NCBI GenBank assembly: GCA_013153375.1
Contig: JAADEN010000100.1
Location: forward strand, 1-6,998
Direction: 5' to 3'
Origin: Chloroflexota bacterium
Lineage (GTDB): Bacteria > Chloroflexota > Anaerolineae > Anaerolineales > DRMV01
DNA: 6,998 bases
Shown here: positions 1 to 5,775 of the stretch, one piece after another
How positions within the stretch are numbered: the stretch's first letter is position 1
How the letters are laid out: each line of letters begins with the position of its first letter
Notes under the pieces: model-generated
The model's database searches: none
What the model was told of the DNA's origin: nothing
What the model saw: the letters and a program-made list of their open reading frames with translations, nothing else
Translations under genes and position numbers: made by a program

Positions 1-2
1 GT

Positions 3-599
3 CAAGACGCGGTCGCTTTGGCGGCTTTAGGCTGCGAGGTGGTGGCCGTGGAGCGTGAACCGCTCCTGGCCTCCCACATACGGGCCCTGGCCGAATCTGG
101 GCCCGCGTTGCCGCTCACCGTGGTCGAAGACGACTTCTATCAGGTATCCTTGCCTGCGGCTTCGTTTGACGCGGTGGTGTACTGGGATGGCTTCGGCATC
201 GGCACCGACGCGGATCAACGGCGTTTGCTGCGTCGGGTGCGGCGCTGGCTCAAGCCCGAAGGGTGGGTCTTTCTCGAGGTGTACACGCCTTGGCACGCCG
301 CGCGCTCGGCGGGACACTCCATGCGGGTGGGTGAGGCCGTGCGCACTTATGCCTTCGACCCCGAAGGCTGCCGTTGGTTGGACGAGTGGCGTCGTGGGGA
401 GGAACGGGTGGTGCAGTCTTTGCGTTGCTACTCGCCCGCGGATTTGCGTCTGTTGCTGGAGGGCACGGGGCTGGCGTGGGTCGGCCTCGAGCCTGGTGGG
501 CGCATGGACTACATCACGGGCCGCTATGAACCGCAGGCGCCGTTGGCTCAGGCCATGAGTTACACGGCTATATTGCGTGTAGCCAAGTCTTTGCTCTAA
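3..599 (+). CDS. Class I SAM-dependent methyltransferase, C-terminal part (5' end outside window)
   Basis: The frame is open from the first bases of the window to TAA at 597-599, giving 198 visible residues, so the true start lies upstream; the TTG at 18 is internal. The visible part fits a Rossmann-fold methyltransferase from beta-strand 2 onward. The segment GCEVVAVERE ends in an acidic residue that would bind the SAM ribose. VEDDFYQ fits the motif II region, FDAVVYWDGFGIG the motif III strand, and RRVRRWLKPEGWVFLEVYTP the usual 'LkPGG' helix and strand after it. The glycine-rich motif I must lie just upstream. Methyl donor use is well supported by the fold; the substrate cannot be told. 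The gene converges on the DUF2344 gene, and the two stop codons share bases. The function is assigned by fold only. Confidence 0.8.
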   Translation, partial: QDAVALAALGCEVVAVEREPLLASHIRALAESGPALPLTVVEDDFYQVSLPAASFDAVVYWDGFGIGTDADQRRLLRRVRRWLKPEGWVFLEVYTPWHAARSAGHSMRVGEAVRTYAFDPEGCRWLDEWRRGEERVVQSLRCYSPADLRLLLEGTGLAWVGLEPGGRMDYITGRYEPQAPLAQAMSYTAILRVAKSLL

Positions 600-1282
600 G
601 CCTCACGCCCTGAACCGGCATTCTGCGTCTCTTCCTCCAAGAACAGCCTCAACCGTTCGACCCGCGCTTCCGCGGGGTCCAGACCCAGCGCGGCCAGGAC
701 CTCGTCGGGCCGCCCGGTGGCCCCTGGCCGCGCGGTGAGCACCATGTGCAACCGTGGCCCCGGCTCGTCCGCCGCGGGCGGCCGCACTTCCAGGGCTTCG
801 ACGAGAGGGCGCAGGTCGTAGGCCTTGCCTCGTCGCTCCCGGGGGATGTGCTCGCGGGCCAGCAGCGCGGCCACCCGTTGGGCCAGGTCGGGCACGGGCC
901 GGAGAAGGCGGGCTTCGTACGCCGCGGCCCGTACCTGATTTTGCAGCGCAGGCGCGTTCAGCGGCACGGGGTACAAATCCACCACCCGCAGGCCGGGCGG
1001 TTGGACTTGCTCCAACCGGCGGCGTATCTCGTCCGCGGGCAGCGGCCGTTCCAGCCAGAAGTCCATGAGTTCGGCCCGGCCCGTGACGCCCAGCGGCAGC
1101 GCGGACGCGATGTGCATCTTGGGCCGCGGGTTGTAGCCCCGGGAATGCAGCAGCGGCAGATCCGCGCGGCGGAACATGCGCTCCAGGGTGCGCTGCACAT
1201 CCAGGTTGCCGGTGTAACGCATGGCCTCGGTCTTGGCGAAGACCAAACGCCAGCGTTGGATTTGGGGGTTCGTGGTGCTCAT
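596..1282 (-). CDS. DUF2344 / TIGR03936 radical SAM-linked protein
   Basis: This is a 228-residue protein reading leftward from ATG at 1282 to TAG at 598-596. Its N-terminal half matches the DUF2344 pattern: a strand (RWRLVFAKTEAMRY), then GNLDVQRTLERMFRRADLPL, then SRGYNPRPKMHIASALPLGV and a segment resembling 'aEymDv.L' (AELMDFWLE). The middle holds RRGKAYDLRPLVEAL, also usual in the family. Members normally sit beside, or are fused to, a B12-type radical SAM protein and are often near ribosome or RNase G genes. Here no such partner is visible, so it appears to be a stand-alone copy. The biochemical role of the family is not established. A longer in-frame start at 1507 was rejected because that extension overlaps the upstream transferase gene and reads as low-quality sequence. 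There is no strong Shine-Dalgarno; only a weak GGA lies about 9 nt before the ATG. Confidence 0.85.
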   Translation of the reverse strand: MSTTNPQIQRWRLVFAKTEAMRYTGNLDVQRTLERMFRRADLPLLHSRGYNPRPKMHIASALPLGVTGRAELMDFWLERPLPADEIRRRLEQVQPPGLRVVDLYPVPLNAPALQNQVRAAAYEARLLRPVPDLAQRVAALLAREHIPRERRGKAYDLRPLVEALEVRPPAADEPGPRLHMVLTARPGATGRPDEVLAALGLDPAEARVERLRLFLEEETQNAGSGREA

Positions 1283-1349
1283 ATGCGTGGTCCAGAAAGT
1301 CGCCAGTCGGTCTCGGGCGGATGGCTCCGCGCGGGGCAACGCCCTGTGC

Positions 1350-2948
1350 TTATGGCGTTTCGCGGTATTCCAGATAGGGCAGGTCGAGATAATCCCGCAC
1401 CCGGCCCGGCCCCAGGCTGAGGACCAGGGTGCGGTACGACACGCCCGGCTCGTCCTCCAGGCCCACCAGATAGCGCACTTGGCGGTCCAGGGTTTCCGTG
1501 TTGACAAGCCGCCCTTTCATGGCTTGCGCCAGCGGCTCCAACACCGTGGGGTCGCTGGCCCAGAACACCAGCGGGATGCGGTACTCGTCCTGAAAGGCGT
1601 GCGAGAACGCGTGCCCGCCCTTGTCGGGCGTGATCCACTCGCCGTGGTCCGAAGTGTAGATGAACAGCAAGTTCTCGCTGCGGGGCTGAAAACGGGCGAA
1701 GATTTGGGCCAGCACCTGGTCGGTGTAATAAATCGTGTTGGCGTAAATGTCCCGCAGGTCGCGCGGCTCGGGAATCAGCGCCTTGTCCGGCGGGTAGCGG
1801 TCCTTCCAGTCGAAGTGGGAGCCCAGCAGGTGGATGAAGAAAGCCTGTTTGCGGCCGGGCACGATGTCTTCGGTGGGCAATAGTTGCAGCAGGACCTCGT
1901 CGGGCTGGCCGAATTTGCCCCCTTCCAAATCGTCGAGCACGAAACGCACATGTTCGGCTTCGCTGGCAATGGACGAGACGCTGGAAGTGTAGGGACTATA
2001 GCGCAGTTGGTTCGAGATCCAAAAAGTTTCATAGCCGCAACGCCGCAAGTCCGACACGATGCTGGGGCTGGTGTAGAAAACCTCGTAGTCGGTCACCGTG
2101 GCCGGCGTCATGATGATGGGAACCGCGCTCATGGTCTGATTGACGGGCGAAATGGCCCGCGCCACGACTTTGCCCTCCAGCCCTTCCAAAAAGGGCGTGG
2201 TCGGTCGAGGGTAGCCGTACAGGCTCATGAAATCCCGGTTGGCCGACTCGCCCAGCACGAACACGATTTTGTCGAAGCGGGCGTCGCAGTCCAACGGTGG
2301 AGCCGTGGCCATGAACGCGGCGACGCGCTCTTTGCGCTCCAGGATGGGATTGACGCGCGTGTACACCCGGTAAGTGGTCGTGCCCAGGCGGATGGCCGGA
2401 TACACCTGCAACCGCGGCCAGGCCAGCGCGCCCAGGCCGAGGAGCAGTCCCAGCGCCGCGCCGCGGACGGCCCAAGCGCGTCCTGTCCGCGTGGTGGCGC
2501 GCGGCCGCAGGCGCGCGTAGAGCACGCCCAGGGCCAGGGCCACGGCCAGGTAGCCCATCAACGCCCAGGCGAACTTGGACTGCAACACGAACACCCGCAA
2601 GAACTCGCTGCTTTCGCCGGGCGACGAATCCAGCGCGGTCTCGACGCGGATCTCCAGGTTGCCCACGCGCCAGAAGTGCGCGACATGGGCGTACACCGCG
2701 TTCAGGAGCCCCACGGGTAGCGCGGCCACCAGATAGAGAATCGGGTGTACCCATCCCAGCACGAACAGGGTCAGGGCCACCAGCGCCGCAGGGAGCAGCA
2801 TGTCGGGTTGATAGGAGTGCGCTTCGCGCCCCAGTCCGTAGAGGAGGGGCAGAAACGCGGTCCACAGCGCGCCCGCGGCCAGCACCGCGTACGCGTGGCC
2901 GGACAACCAGGTCCGCAGGCGTGCCCGTCGGGAGCCAAAGGGAGTCAT
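1350..2948 (-). CDS. EptA-like (sulfatase superfamily) membrane phosphoethanolamine transferase
   Basis: The product has 532 residues. About five hydrophobic segments (roughly 18-39, 49-68, 69-90, 126-146 and 160-180) precede a C-terminal alkaline-phosphatase-fold domain outside the membrane. Domain motifs in order are: FDKIVFVLGES (E234 likely metal ligand) followed by SLYGYPRPTTPF; NQTMSAVPIIMT, with T272 the likely nucleophile; TFWISNQ; FIHLLGSHFDW (H378); ANTIYYTDQVL; YTSDHGE (D434 and H435 metal ligands); and GGHAFSHAF (H446 or H450). This order and spacing match EptA/CptA/MCR-type enzymes, which move phosphoethanolamine from phosphatidylethanolamine to a cell-surface glycan or lipid. 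The acceptor here is unknown. I chose ATG at 2948 over the one at 3002 because AAGGA (2962-2958) sits 9 nt before it and the extra 18 residues are polar and unlike the family. It lies 119 nt after the hydrolase gene and 67 nt before the DUF2344 gene. Confidence 0.85.
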   Translation of the reverse strand: MTPFGSRRARLRTWLSGHAYAVLAAGALWTAFLPLLYGLGREAHSYQPDMLLPAALVALTLFVLGWVHPILYLVAALPVGLLNAVYAHVAHFWRVGNLEIRVETALDSSPGESSEFLRVFVLQSKFAWALMGYLAVALALGVLYARLRPRATTRTGRAWAVRGAALGLLLGLGALAWPRLQVYPAIRLGTTTYRVYTRVNPILERKERVAAFMATAPPLDCDARFDKIVFVLGESANRDFMSLYGYPRPTTPFLEGLEGKVVARAISPVNQTMSAVPIIMTPATVTDYEVFYTSPSIVSDLRRCGYETFWISNQLRYSPYTSSVSSIASEAEHVRFVLDDLEGGKFGQPDEVLLQLLPTEDIVPGRKQAFFIHLLGSHFDWKDRYPPDKALIPEPRDLRDIYANTIYYTDQVLAQIFARFQPRSENLLFIYTSDHGEWITPDKGGHAFSHAFQDEYRIPLVFWASDPTVLEPLAQAMKGRLVNTETLDRQVRYLVGLEDEPGVSYRTLVLSLGPGRVRDYLDLPYLEYRETP

Positions 2949-2957
2949 ACGCCGCTT

Positions 2958-2962
2958 TCCTT
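2958..2962 (-). promoter_or_regulatory. Ribosome binding site deciding the EptA-like transferase start
   Basis: AAGGA on the minus strand lies 9 nt before ATG 2948. The alternative in-frame ATG at 3002 has no equally good site. This sets the protein at 532 residues. Confidence 0.6.
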
Positions 2963-3025
2963 CGAGCGTGGATTTCGGATGGTGCGCCTTCTCCGTCTGC
3001 ATGGGCTGGGTGGTCCGTCCTGTTT

Positions 3026-3048
3026 GGGTCGCGGCGCGGGCGCGGCCC
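3026..3048. other. GC-rich inverted repeat between hydrolase and transferase genes
   Basis: GGGTCGCG (3026-3033) can pair with CGCGGCCC (3041-3048), giving eight pairs with one G-T, around a 7-nt loop. It sits in the 119-bp gap downstream of the leftward hydrolase stop. No T-run follows it on the minus strand (AAACAGG follows), so it is not a classic intrinsic terminator. It might slow RNA polymerase or protect the 3' end. The rest of this gap shows only the transferase ribosome binding site. Confidence 0.25.
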
Positions 3049-3067
3049 CGTCATCGCCGGGCCGTGC

Positions 3068-4366
3068 TCAAGGGCGGCCAGGTGTAGGAATGGCGCGTTG
3101 GCCCGGCACCGCGCCCCACAGCGAGGGGCGTACCGTGTTGCGGGCCCACAGACGGCGGTAAGTCTGCCACAACGGATTGTTCGGCTCTTCGCGCAGATGG
3201 CGAGGCTCGGCGCCCAGACGGAAGTTGAACGCGTGATCGCCGTCGGGCCGGTTGAGCGCCTCCCAGGCCGGATACCACATCCACACCGCGTAGTTGATGC
3301 CGTAACGCTCCGCGGCTTCCAGGCGGTCGCGCATGAACTCCGCCGCACCCGGCTCCCAGCGCATGACGCCCGTTTCGGTGATGGCCACGGGCGCGTCGGC
3401 CCGCAAGCGGAACATGGCCAGCGCGGCCATGTCCTCGTCCAGCGCGGCCTGGTCCATCCAGACGGGTTCGAAGGCCTGATCCAGCAGCATGGGCCCCGGA
3501 TAGCGCCAGTCCATGGTCGGGGCGGGCGCCTGATGCGTGTAGGCATAAGGCTCGTACATGTGCACCGCGTACACCACATGCGCCGCGTCCGTGGGCTGCA
3601 GGTAGGTCAGCCAGTGCACCGACGCGTACCCCAGGGGACTGACCAGAACGGGCGTGTCGGGGTCCTCGGCCCGGATGGCTTCCACCAGCCGCGGATACCA
3701 GGTGTTCCAGTCGTATCCCGTGTCTCGGTAGCGGTCGTAGAAGGCGCGCGGATCGTCCACGCCGACGATGTCGTCCGCGTTGGGCTCCACCATCAGGTTG
3801 TAGCCCACCACCGCGGGGTGCCCCCGGAACTGCCGGGCCAGCAGGCGCCACATGTCGGCCCAGGCGGCCTGAGCCTCAGGATCGGTCCACACTTCTTCGT
3901 GCAGATATTCGGGACCGAACCAGTCGCCCAGACCCTCCCGCAGAATGGAAAACTCGCTGCGCCCGGGCCCGCTGCGCACCGCAATGACCACGAACAGGTC
4001 GGCCTGCCAGGCCATGTCCACCAGGCGCGTGAGGTGGTTCAGGGCTTGCGGGTCGGGCCGGTAGGGAGGGGTCACCGAATAGGGCCCCATGACCGACAGC
4101 ACCACCCAATTCGCGCCTTGCGCGGCCAGCGCGTCGAAGTCCTTTTGCGTGTACGGCGGGCCGAAGGGGCCGGGGCCGTAGAGCCACGCGCCGTCCAGGT
4201 CGGGATACACCCGCCGCTGGTACACATTCGCGCCCCGCAGCCAGGGCCCGGGCTGCCACAGCGCCCAGGCGTCGGTGGGGTACGCGTCCTCGGCCTCCAC
4301 GGTGGGCGTGGCCCCTTGGCATCCCGCCAGCGCCAGCGCGGTCAAGAGCAACCAGAAGTATCGCAT
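3068..4366 (-). CDS. GH5-like glycoside hydrolase lipoprotein
   Basis: The product has 432 residues. It begins with a short lipoprotein signal (MRYFWLLLTALALAGC, lipobox LAGC, lipidated Cys16), so the mature enzyme should be anchored outside the cytoplasmic membrane. The rest fits a (beta/alpha)8 glycosidase of clan GH-A, closest to family GH5. LRGANVYQ lies at the start of the barrel, and GHPAVVGYNLMVEPN carries the expected acid/base Glu (E194). YAVHMYEPYAY supplies the H269/Y271 pair, VAITETGVM the nucleophile Glu (E331), and YAVWMWYP the substrate-stacking Trp residues (W362, W364). All catalytic positions look intact. The substrate is probably a beta-linked glycan but cannot be fixed from sequence. 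The start is set by the lipoprotein signal; upstream in-frame sequence belongs to the divergent gene. A perfect TATAAT lies 9 nt before the ATG and no ribosome binding site is visible. The stop is TGA at 3070-3068. Confidence 0.85.
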   Translation of the reverse strand: MRYFWLLLTALALAGCQGATPTVEAEDAYPTDAWALWQPGPWLRGANVYQRRVYPDLDGAWLYGPGPFGPPYTQKDFDALAAQGANWVVLSVMGPYSVTPPYRPDPQALNHLTRLVDMAWQADLFVVIAVRSGPGRSEFSILREGLGDWFGPEYLHEEVWTDPEAQAAWADMWRLLARQFRGHPAVVGYNLMVEPNADDIVGVDDPRAFYDRYRDTGYDWNTWYPRLVEAIRAEDPDTPVLVSPLGYASVHWLTYLQPTDAAHVVYAVHMYEPYAYTHQAPAPTMDWRYPGPMLLDQAFEPVWMDQAALDEDMAALAMFRLRADAPVAITETGVMRWEPGAAEFMRDRLEAAERYGINYAVWMWYPAWEALNRPDGDHAFNFRLGAEPRHLREEPNNPLWQTYRRLWARNTVRPSLWGAVPGQRAIPTPGRP

Positions 4367-4375
4367 GATGCGGCC

Positions 4376-4381
4376 ATTATA
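4376..4381 (-). promoter_or_regulatory. Candidate -10 box for the GH5-like lipoprotein gene
   Basis: The minus strand reads TATAAT, a perfect sigma-70 -10 hexamer, in an otherwise GC-rich region. Only 9 nt (GGCCGCATC) separate it from the ATG at 4366. Transcription would start about 6-8 nt downstream, leaving a leader of nearly zero length. No good -35 is seen at 16-18 nt. The hexamer is certain as sequence; its use as a promoter is inference. Confidence 0.5.
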
Positions 4382-4397
4382 CCCCTTTGGGCCGTGG

Positions 4398-4406
4398 TGA
4401 TATACT
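4398..4406 (+). promoter_or_regulatory. Candidate extended -10 for the NTP pyrophosphohydrolase gene set
   Basis: The plus strand reads TGATATACT, a TGn extension joined to TATACT (5 of 6 consensus bases). The start of transcription would fall near 4413, giving a leader of roughly 47 nt before the ATG at 4460. The -35 is poor, as is tolerated by extended -10 promoters. It lies back to back with the minus-strand TATAAT, so each box falls in the other's spacer or -35 zone. Confidence 0.45.
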
Positions 4407-4433
4407 TGGGTTTGAGTTTGGGGAACCGCTCCG

Positions 4434-4445
4434 CGCGGGCCCGCG
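4434..4445. promoter_or_regulatory. 12-bp perfect palindrome in the divergent leader
   Basis: CGCGGGCCCGCG reads the same on both strands. It lies downstream of the plus-strand -10 and ends 3 nt before the GAGG ribosome binding site. Flanking GCTC (4428-4431) and GAGC (4445-4448) give a second, bulged pairing. It could be a repressor site or a leader hairpin affecting translation. GC-rich DNA yields such palindromes by chance, so the call is tentative. Confidence 0.3.
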
Positions 4446-4459
4446 AGCGAGGTCGAGCC

Positions 4460-4879
4460 ATGAAGGAGCAATTGGACGCCCTGCTGGAGTTCCATCGCGC
4501 CTTGCGCGTGTACACATCCGACGCGCCCACCGCGGACCTGCCGCCCGAGGTGCGCGAGTTGCGCATCCGTCTCATCCAAGAGGAGTTGGACGAGTACGCG
4601 GCCGCGGCGCGCGCGGGCGATCTGTTGGGCGTGGCCGACGCGCTCACCGACCTGCTCTATGTGGTCCTGGGCGCGTTGCTGGCTCATGGGCTGCATCCCG
4701 TCGCCGAGGACTTGTTCGCGGAGGTGCATCGCAGCAACATGAGCAAGGTGGGCCCCGACGGCCAGCCCGTGTTGCGGGCCGACGGCAAGGTGCTCAAGCC
4801 CGCCCACTTCTCGCCGCCCGATTTGGCCCGCATTCTGGCCCCCTGGTTGGATTCCGGGGCCGCCGATGCCGAGCCTTAA
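4460..4879 (+). CDS. MazG/PRA-PH-like all-alpha NTP pyrophosphohydrolase
   Basis: This is a 139-residue protein with the helical metal-binding core of the all-alpha NTP-PPase superfamily. RLIQEELDEYAAAA gives the ExxE helix (E42 and E45, with E41 and D44 nearby). VADALTDLLYVVLG gives the second acidic helix (D60 and D64). The C-terminal part, EVHRSNMSKVGPDGQPVLR followed by DGKVLKP, is typical of the small DR2231-like or PRA-PH-like house-cleaning members rather than of tandem-domain MazG or HisE. The likely reaction is NTP or dNTP to NMP plus pyrophosphate; the preferred nucleotide is unknown. ATG at 4460 is preceded by GAGG (4449-4452) with 7 nt spacing. The gene is first in a rightward set, with an extended -10 about 55 bp upstream. 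Its TAA shares an A with an ATG at 4879 in the dehydrogenase frame. Confidence 0.85.
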   Translation: MKEQLDALLEFHRALRVYTSDAPTADLPPEVRELRIRLIQEELDEYAAAARAGDLLGVADALTDLLYVVLGALLAHGLHPVAEDLFAEVHRSNMSKVGPDGQPVLRADGKVLKPAHFSPPDLARILAPWLDSGAADAEP

Positions 4880-4931
4880 TGCGTATAGCCAATAAATCTT
4901 TGGCCTGGACGCGAAACCCCGAGGTGCTTTG

Positions 4932-4935
4932 GGAG
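4932..4935 (+). promoter_or_regulatory. Ribosome binding site deciding the dehydrogenase start
   Basis: GGAG lies 6 nt before ATG 4942, with no comparable site before the alternative in-frame ATG at 4879. This, with the normal SDR length from 4942, decides the start. The stop/start overlap at 4877-4881 leaves some doubt. Confidence 0.6.
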
Positions 4936-4941
4936 CGTGGT

Positions 4942-5775
4942 ATGCCTGCAAAACCGTCCTCTGTGCTGCAATCCTTCGATTTGAGCGGCCGGGTCGCGGT
5001 GGTGACCGGCGGCGCGGGGCTGCTGGGACGCCAGTTCTGCCGCACGCTGGCCCAGGCCGGCGCGGCCGTGGCCGTGGTGGACATCGCCGCAGCCGACGCC
5101 CAGGCCGTGGCCGACGACATCGTCGCCGCGGGCGGCCAGGCCCTGGCCCTGCCCACCGACATCACCGATCCCGCCCAGGTCGAGGCCGCGGTGCAGCGCA
5201 TCCTCGACGCCTGGGGCCGCCTGGACATCCTGGTCAACAGCGCGGCGTTGGACCCCAAAGTCAGCGCGGAGGGCGCGGTGCGCTCCTCGTCGGCCTTCGA
5301 AGATTTCCCTCTGGACGCGTGGGAGCAGGCCCTGAAGGTCAACCTCACGGGCGCTTTTCTGATGACCCAGGCCGCAGCGCGGGTAATGCGAGCCCAGAAC
5401 CGGGGCTCCATCATCAACATCGCGTCCACTTACGGCCTGGTGGGCCCGGACCAGCGCATCTACCAGAAGCCCGGCCAGCCGCCCCAATACAAGCCCGTGT
5501 ACTACACCGTGACCAAGGCCGCCATGTTGGGCTTCACCCGCTATCTGGCCACTTACTTCGCGGGCACGGGCATTCGGGTCAACACCCTGACGCCGGGCGG
5601 GGTTTACAACCATCAAGACCCGGACTTCGTGGAGAAGTACGCCTATCGCACCGTGTTGGGGCGCATGGCCGAGCCCCACGAGATGAACGCGGCTTTGCTC
5701 TTCTTGGCCTCGGACGCGTCCTCGTACATGACGGGCGCCAATCTGATCGTCGATGGAGGGTGGACGGCATGGTAA
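4942..5775 (+). CDS. Short-chain dehydrogenase/reductase, PtmA-like
   Basis: This is a 277-residue classical SDR and looks complete. The cofactor loop is VTGGAGLLGRQF (residues 21-32), in which Leu replaces the usual second Gly of TGxxxGxG. D47 at the end of beta-2 suggests NAD(H) rather than NADP(H). ILVNSAA (N99) replaces NNAG. The catalytic set is S162 (IINIASTYG), Y188 and K192 (YYTVTK), followed by RVNTLTPGGVYNHQDPDF and SSYMTGANLIVDGGWTAW. The GLVGPDQRIYQ insert and the 'GGVYNHQDPDFVEKY' region resemble the SDRs found with nonulosonic or other surface-sugar pathways (PtmA type), but the substrate is not proven. I chose ATG at 4942 because GGAG (4932-4935) lies 6 nt before it and the fold starts normally. 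An in-frame ATG at 4879 would add 21 residues and overlap the upstream stop as TAATG. The lipoprotein start overlaps its last codons. Confidence 0.88.
   Translation: MPAKPSSVLQSFDLSGRVAVVTGGAGLLGRQFCRTLAQAGAAVAVVDIAAADAQAVADDIVAAGGQALALPTDITDPAQVEAAVQRILDAWGRLDILVNSAALDPKVSAEGAVRSSSAFEDFPLDAWEQALKVNLTGAFLMTQAAARVMRAQNRGSIINIASTYGLVGPDQRIYQKPGQPPQYKPVYYTVTKAAMLGFTRYLATYFAGTGIRVNTLTPGGVYNHQDPDFVEKYAYRTVLGRMAEPHEMNAALLFLASDASSYMTGANLIVDGGWTAW
5755..5759 (+). promoter_or_regulatory. Ribosome binding site inside the dehydrogenase gene, for the lipoprotein
   Basis: GGAGG lies 9 nt before ATG 5769 and is formed by the codons for the conserved DGGW tail of the dehydrogenase. It favours ATG 5769 over the in-frame ATG at 5781 and implies translational coupling of the two genes. 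Confidence 0.65.

Noticed and set aside
566..584. Inverted repeat GGCTA / TAGCC near the methyltransferase end
   Set aside because: It has only five pairs with a 9-nt loop, lies inside the coding region, and the T-rich stretch after it is interrupted. It is too weak for a terminator call.
1283..1507. N-terminal extension of the DUF2344 gene to an ATG at 1507
   Set aside because: It would overlap the transferase gene by over 150 nt, and the added residues are Trp/Arg/Cys-rich out-of-frame sequence. The family's first strand begins right after ATG 1282.
1884..2720. Long plus-strand open frame of 278 codons opposite the transferase
   Set aside because: It is antisense to a gene with clear motifs. 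Its translation is rich in Gln, Arg, His and Gly with no domain pattern, as expected of a GC-rich shadow frame.
2029..3579. Minus-strand open frame of 516 codons overlapping transferase and hydrolase
   Set aside because: Its composition is Arg/Pro/Gly-heavy and without motifs, while the alternative frames there give complete, recognisable proteins.
2921..4459. Long plus-strand open frame running over the GH5-like gene into the NTPase frame
   Set aside because: Only the part from 4460 has a ribosome binding site and protein-like sequence. The upstream part is antisense to the hydrolase.
4888..4904. Small hairpin GCCAA / TTGGC upstream of the dehydrogenase
   Set aside because: It has five pairs and no T-run or promoter-like boxes nearby, so chance is the simplest reading.
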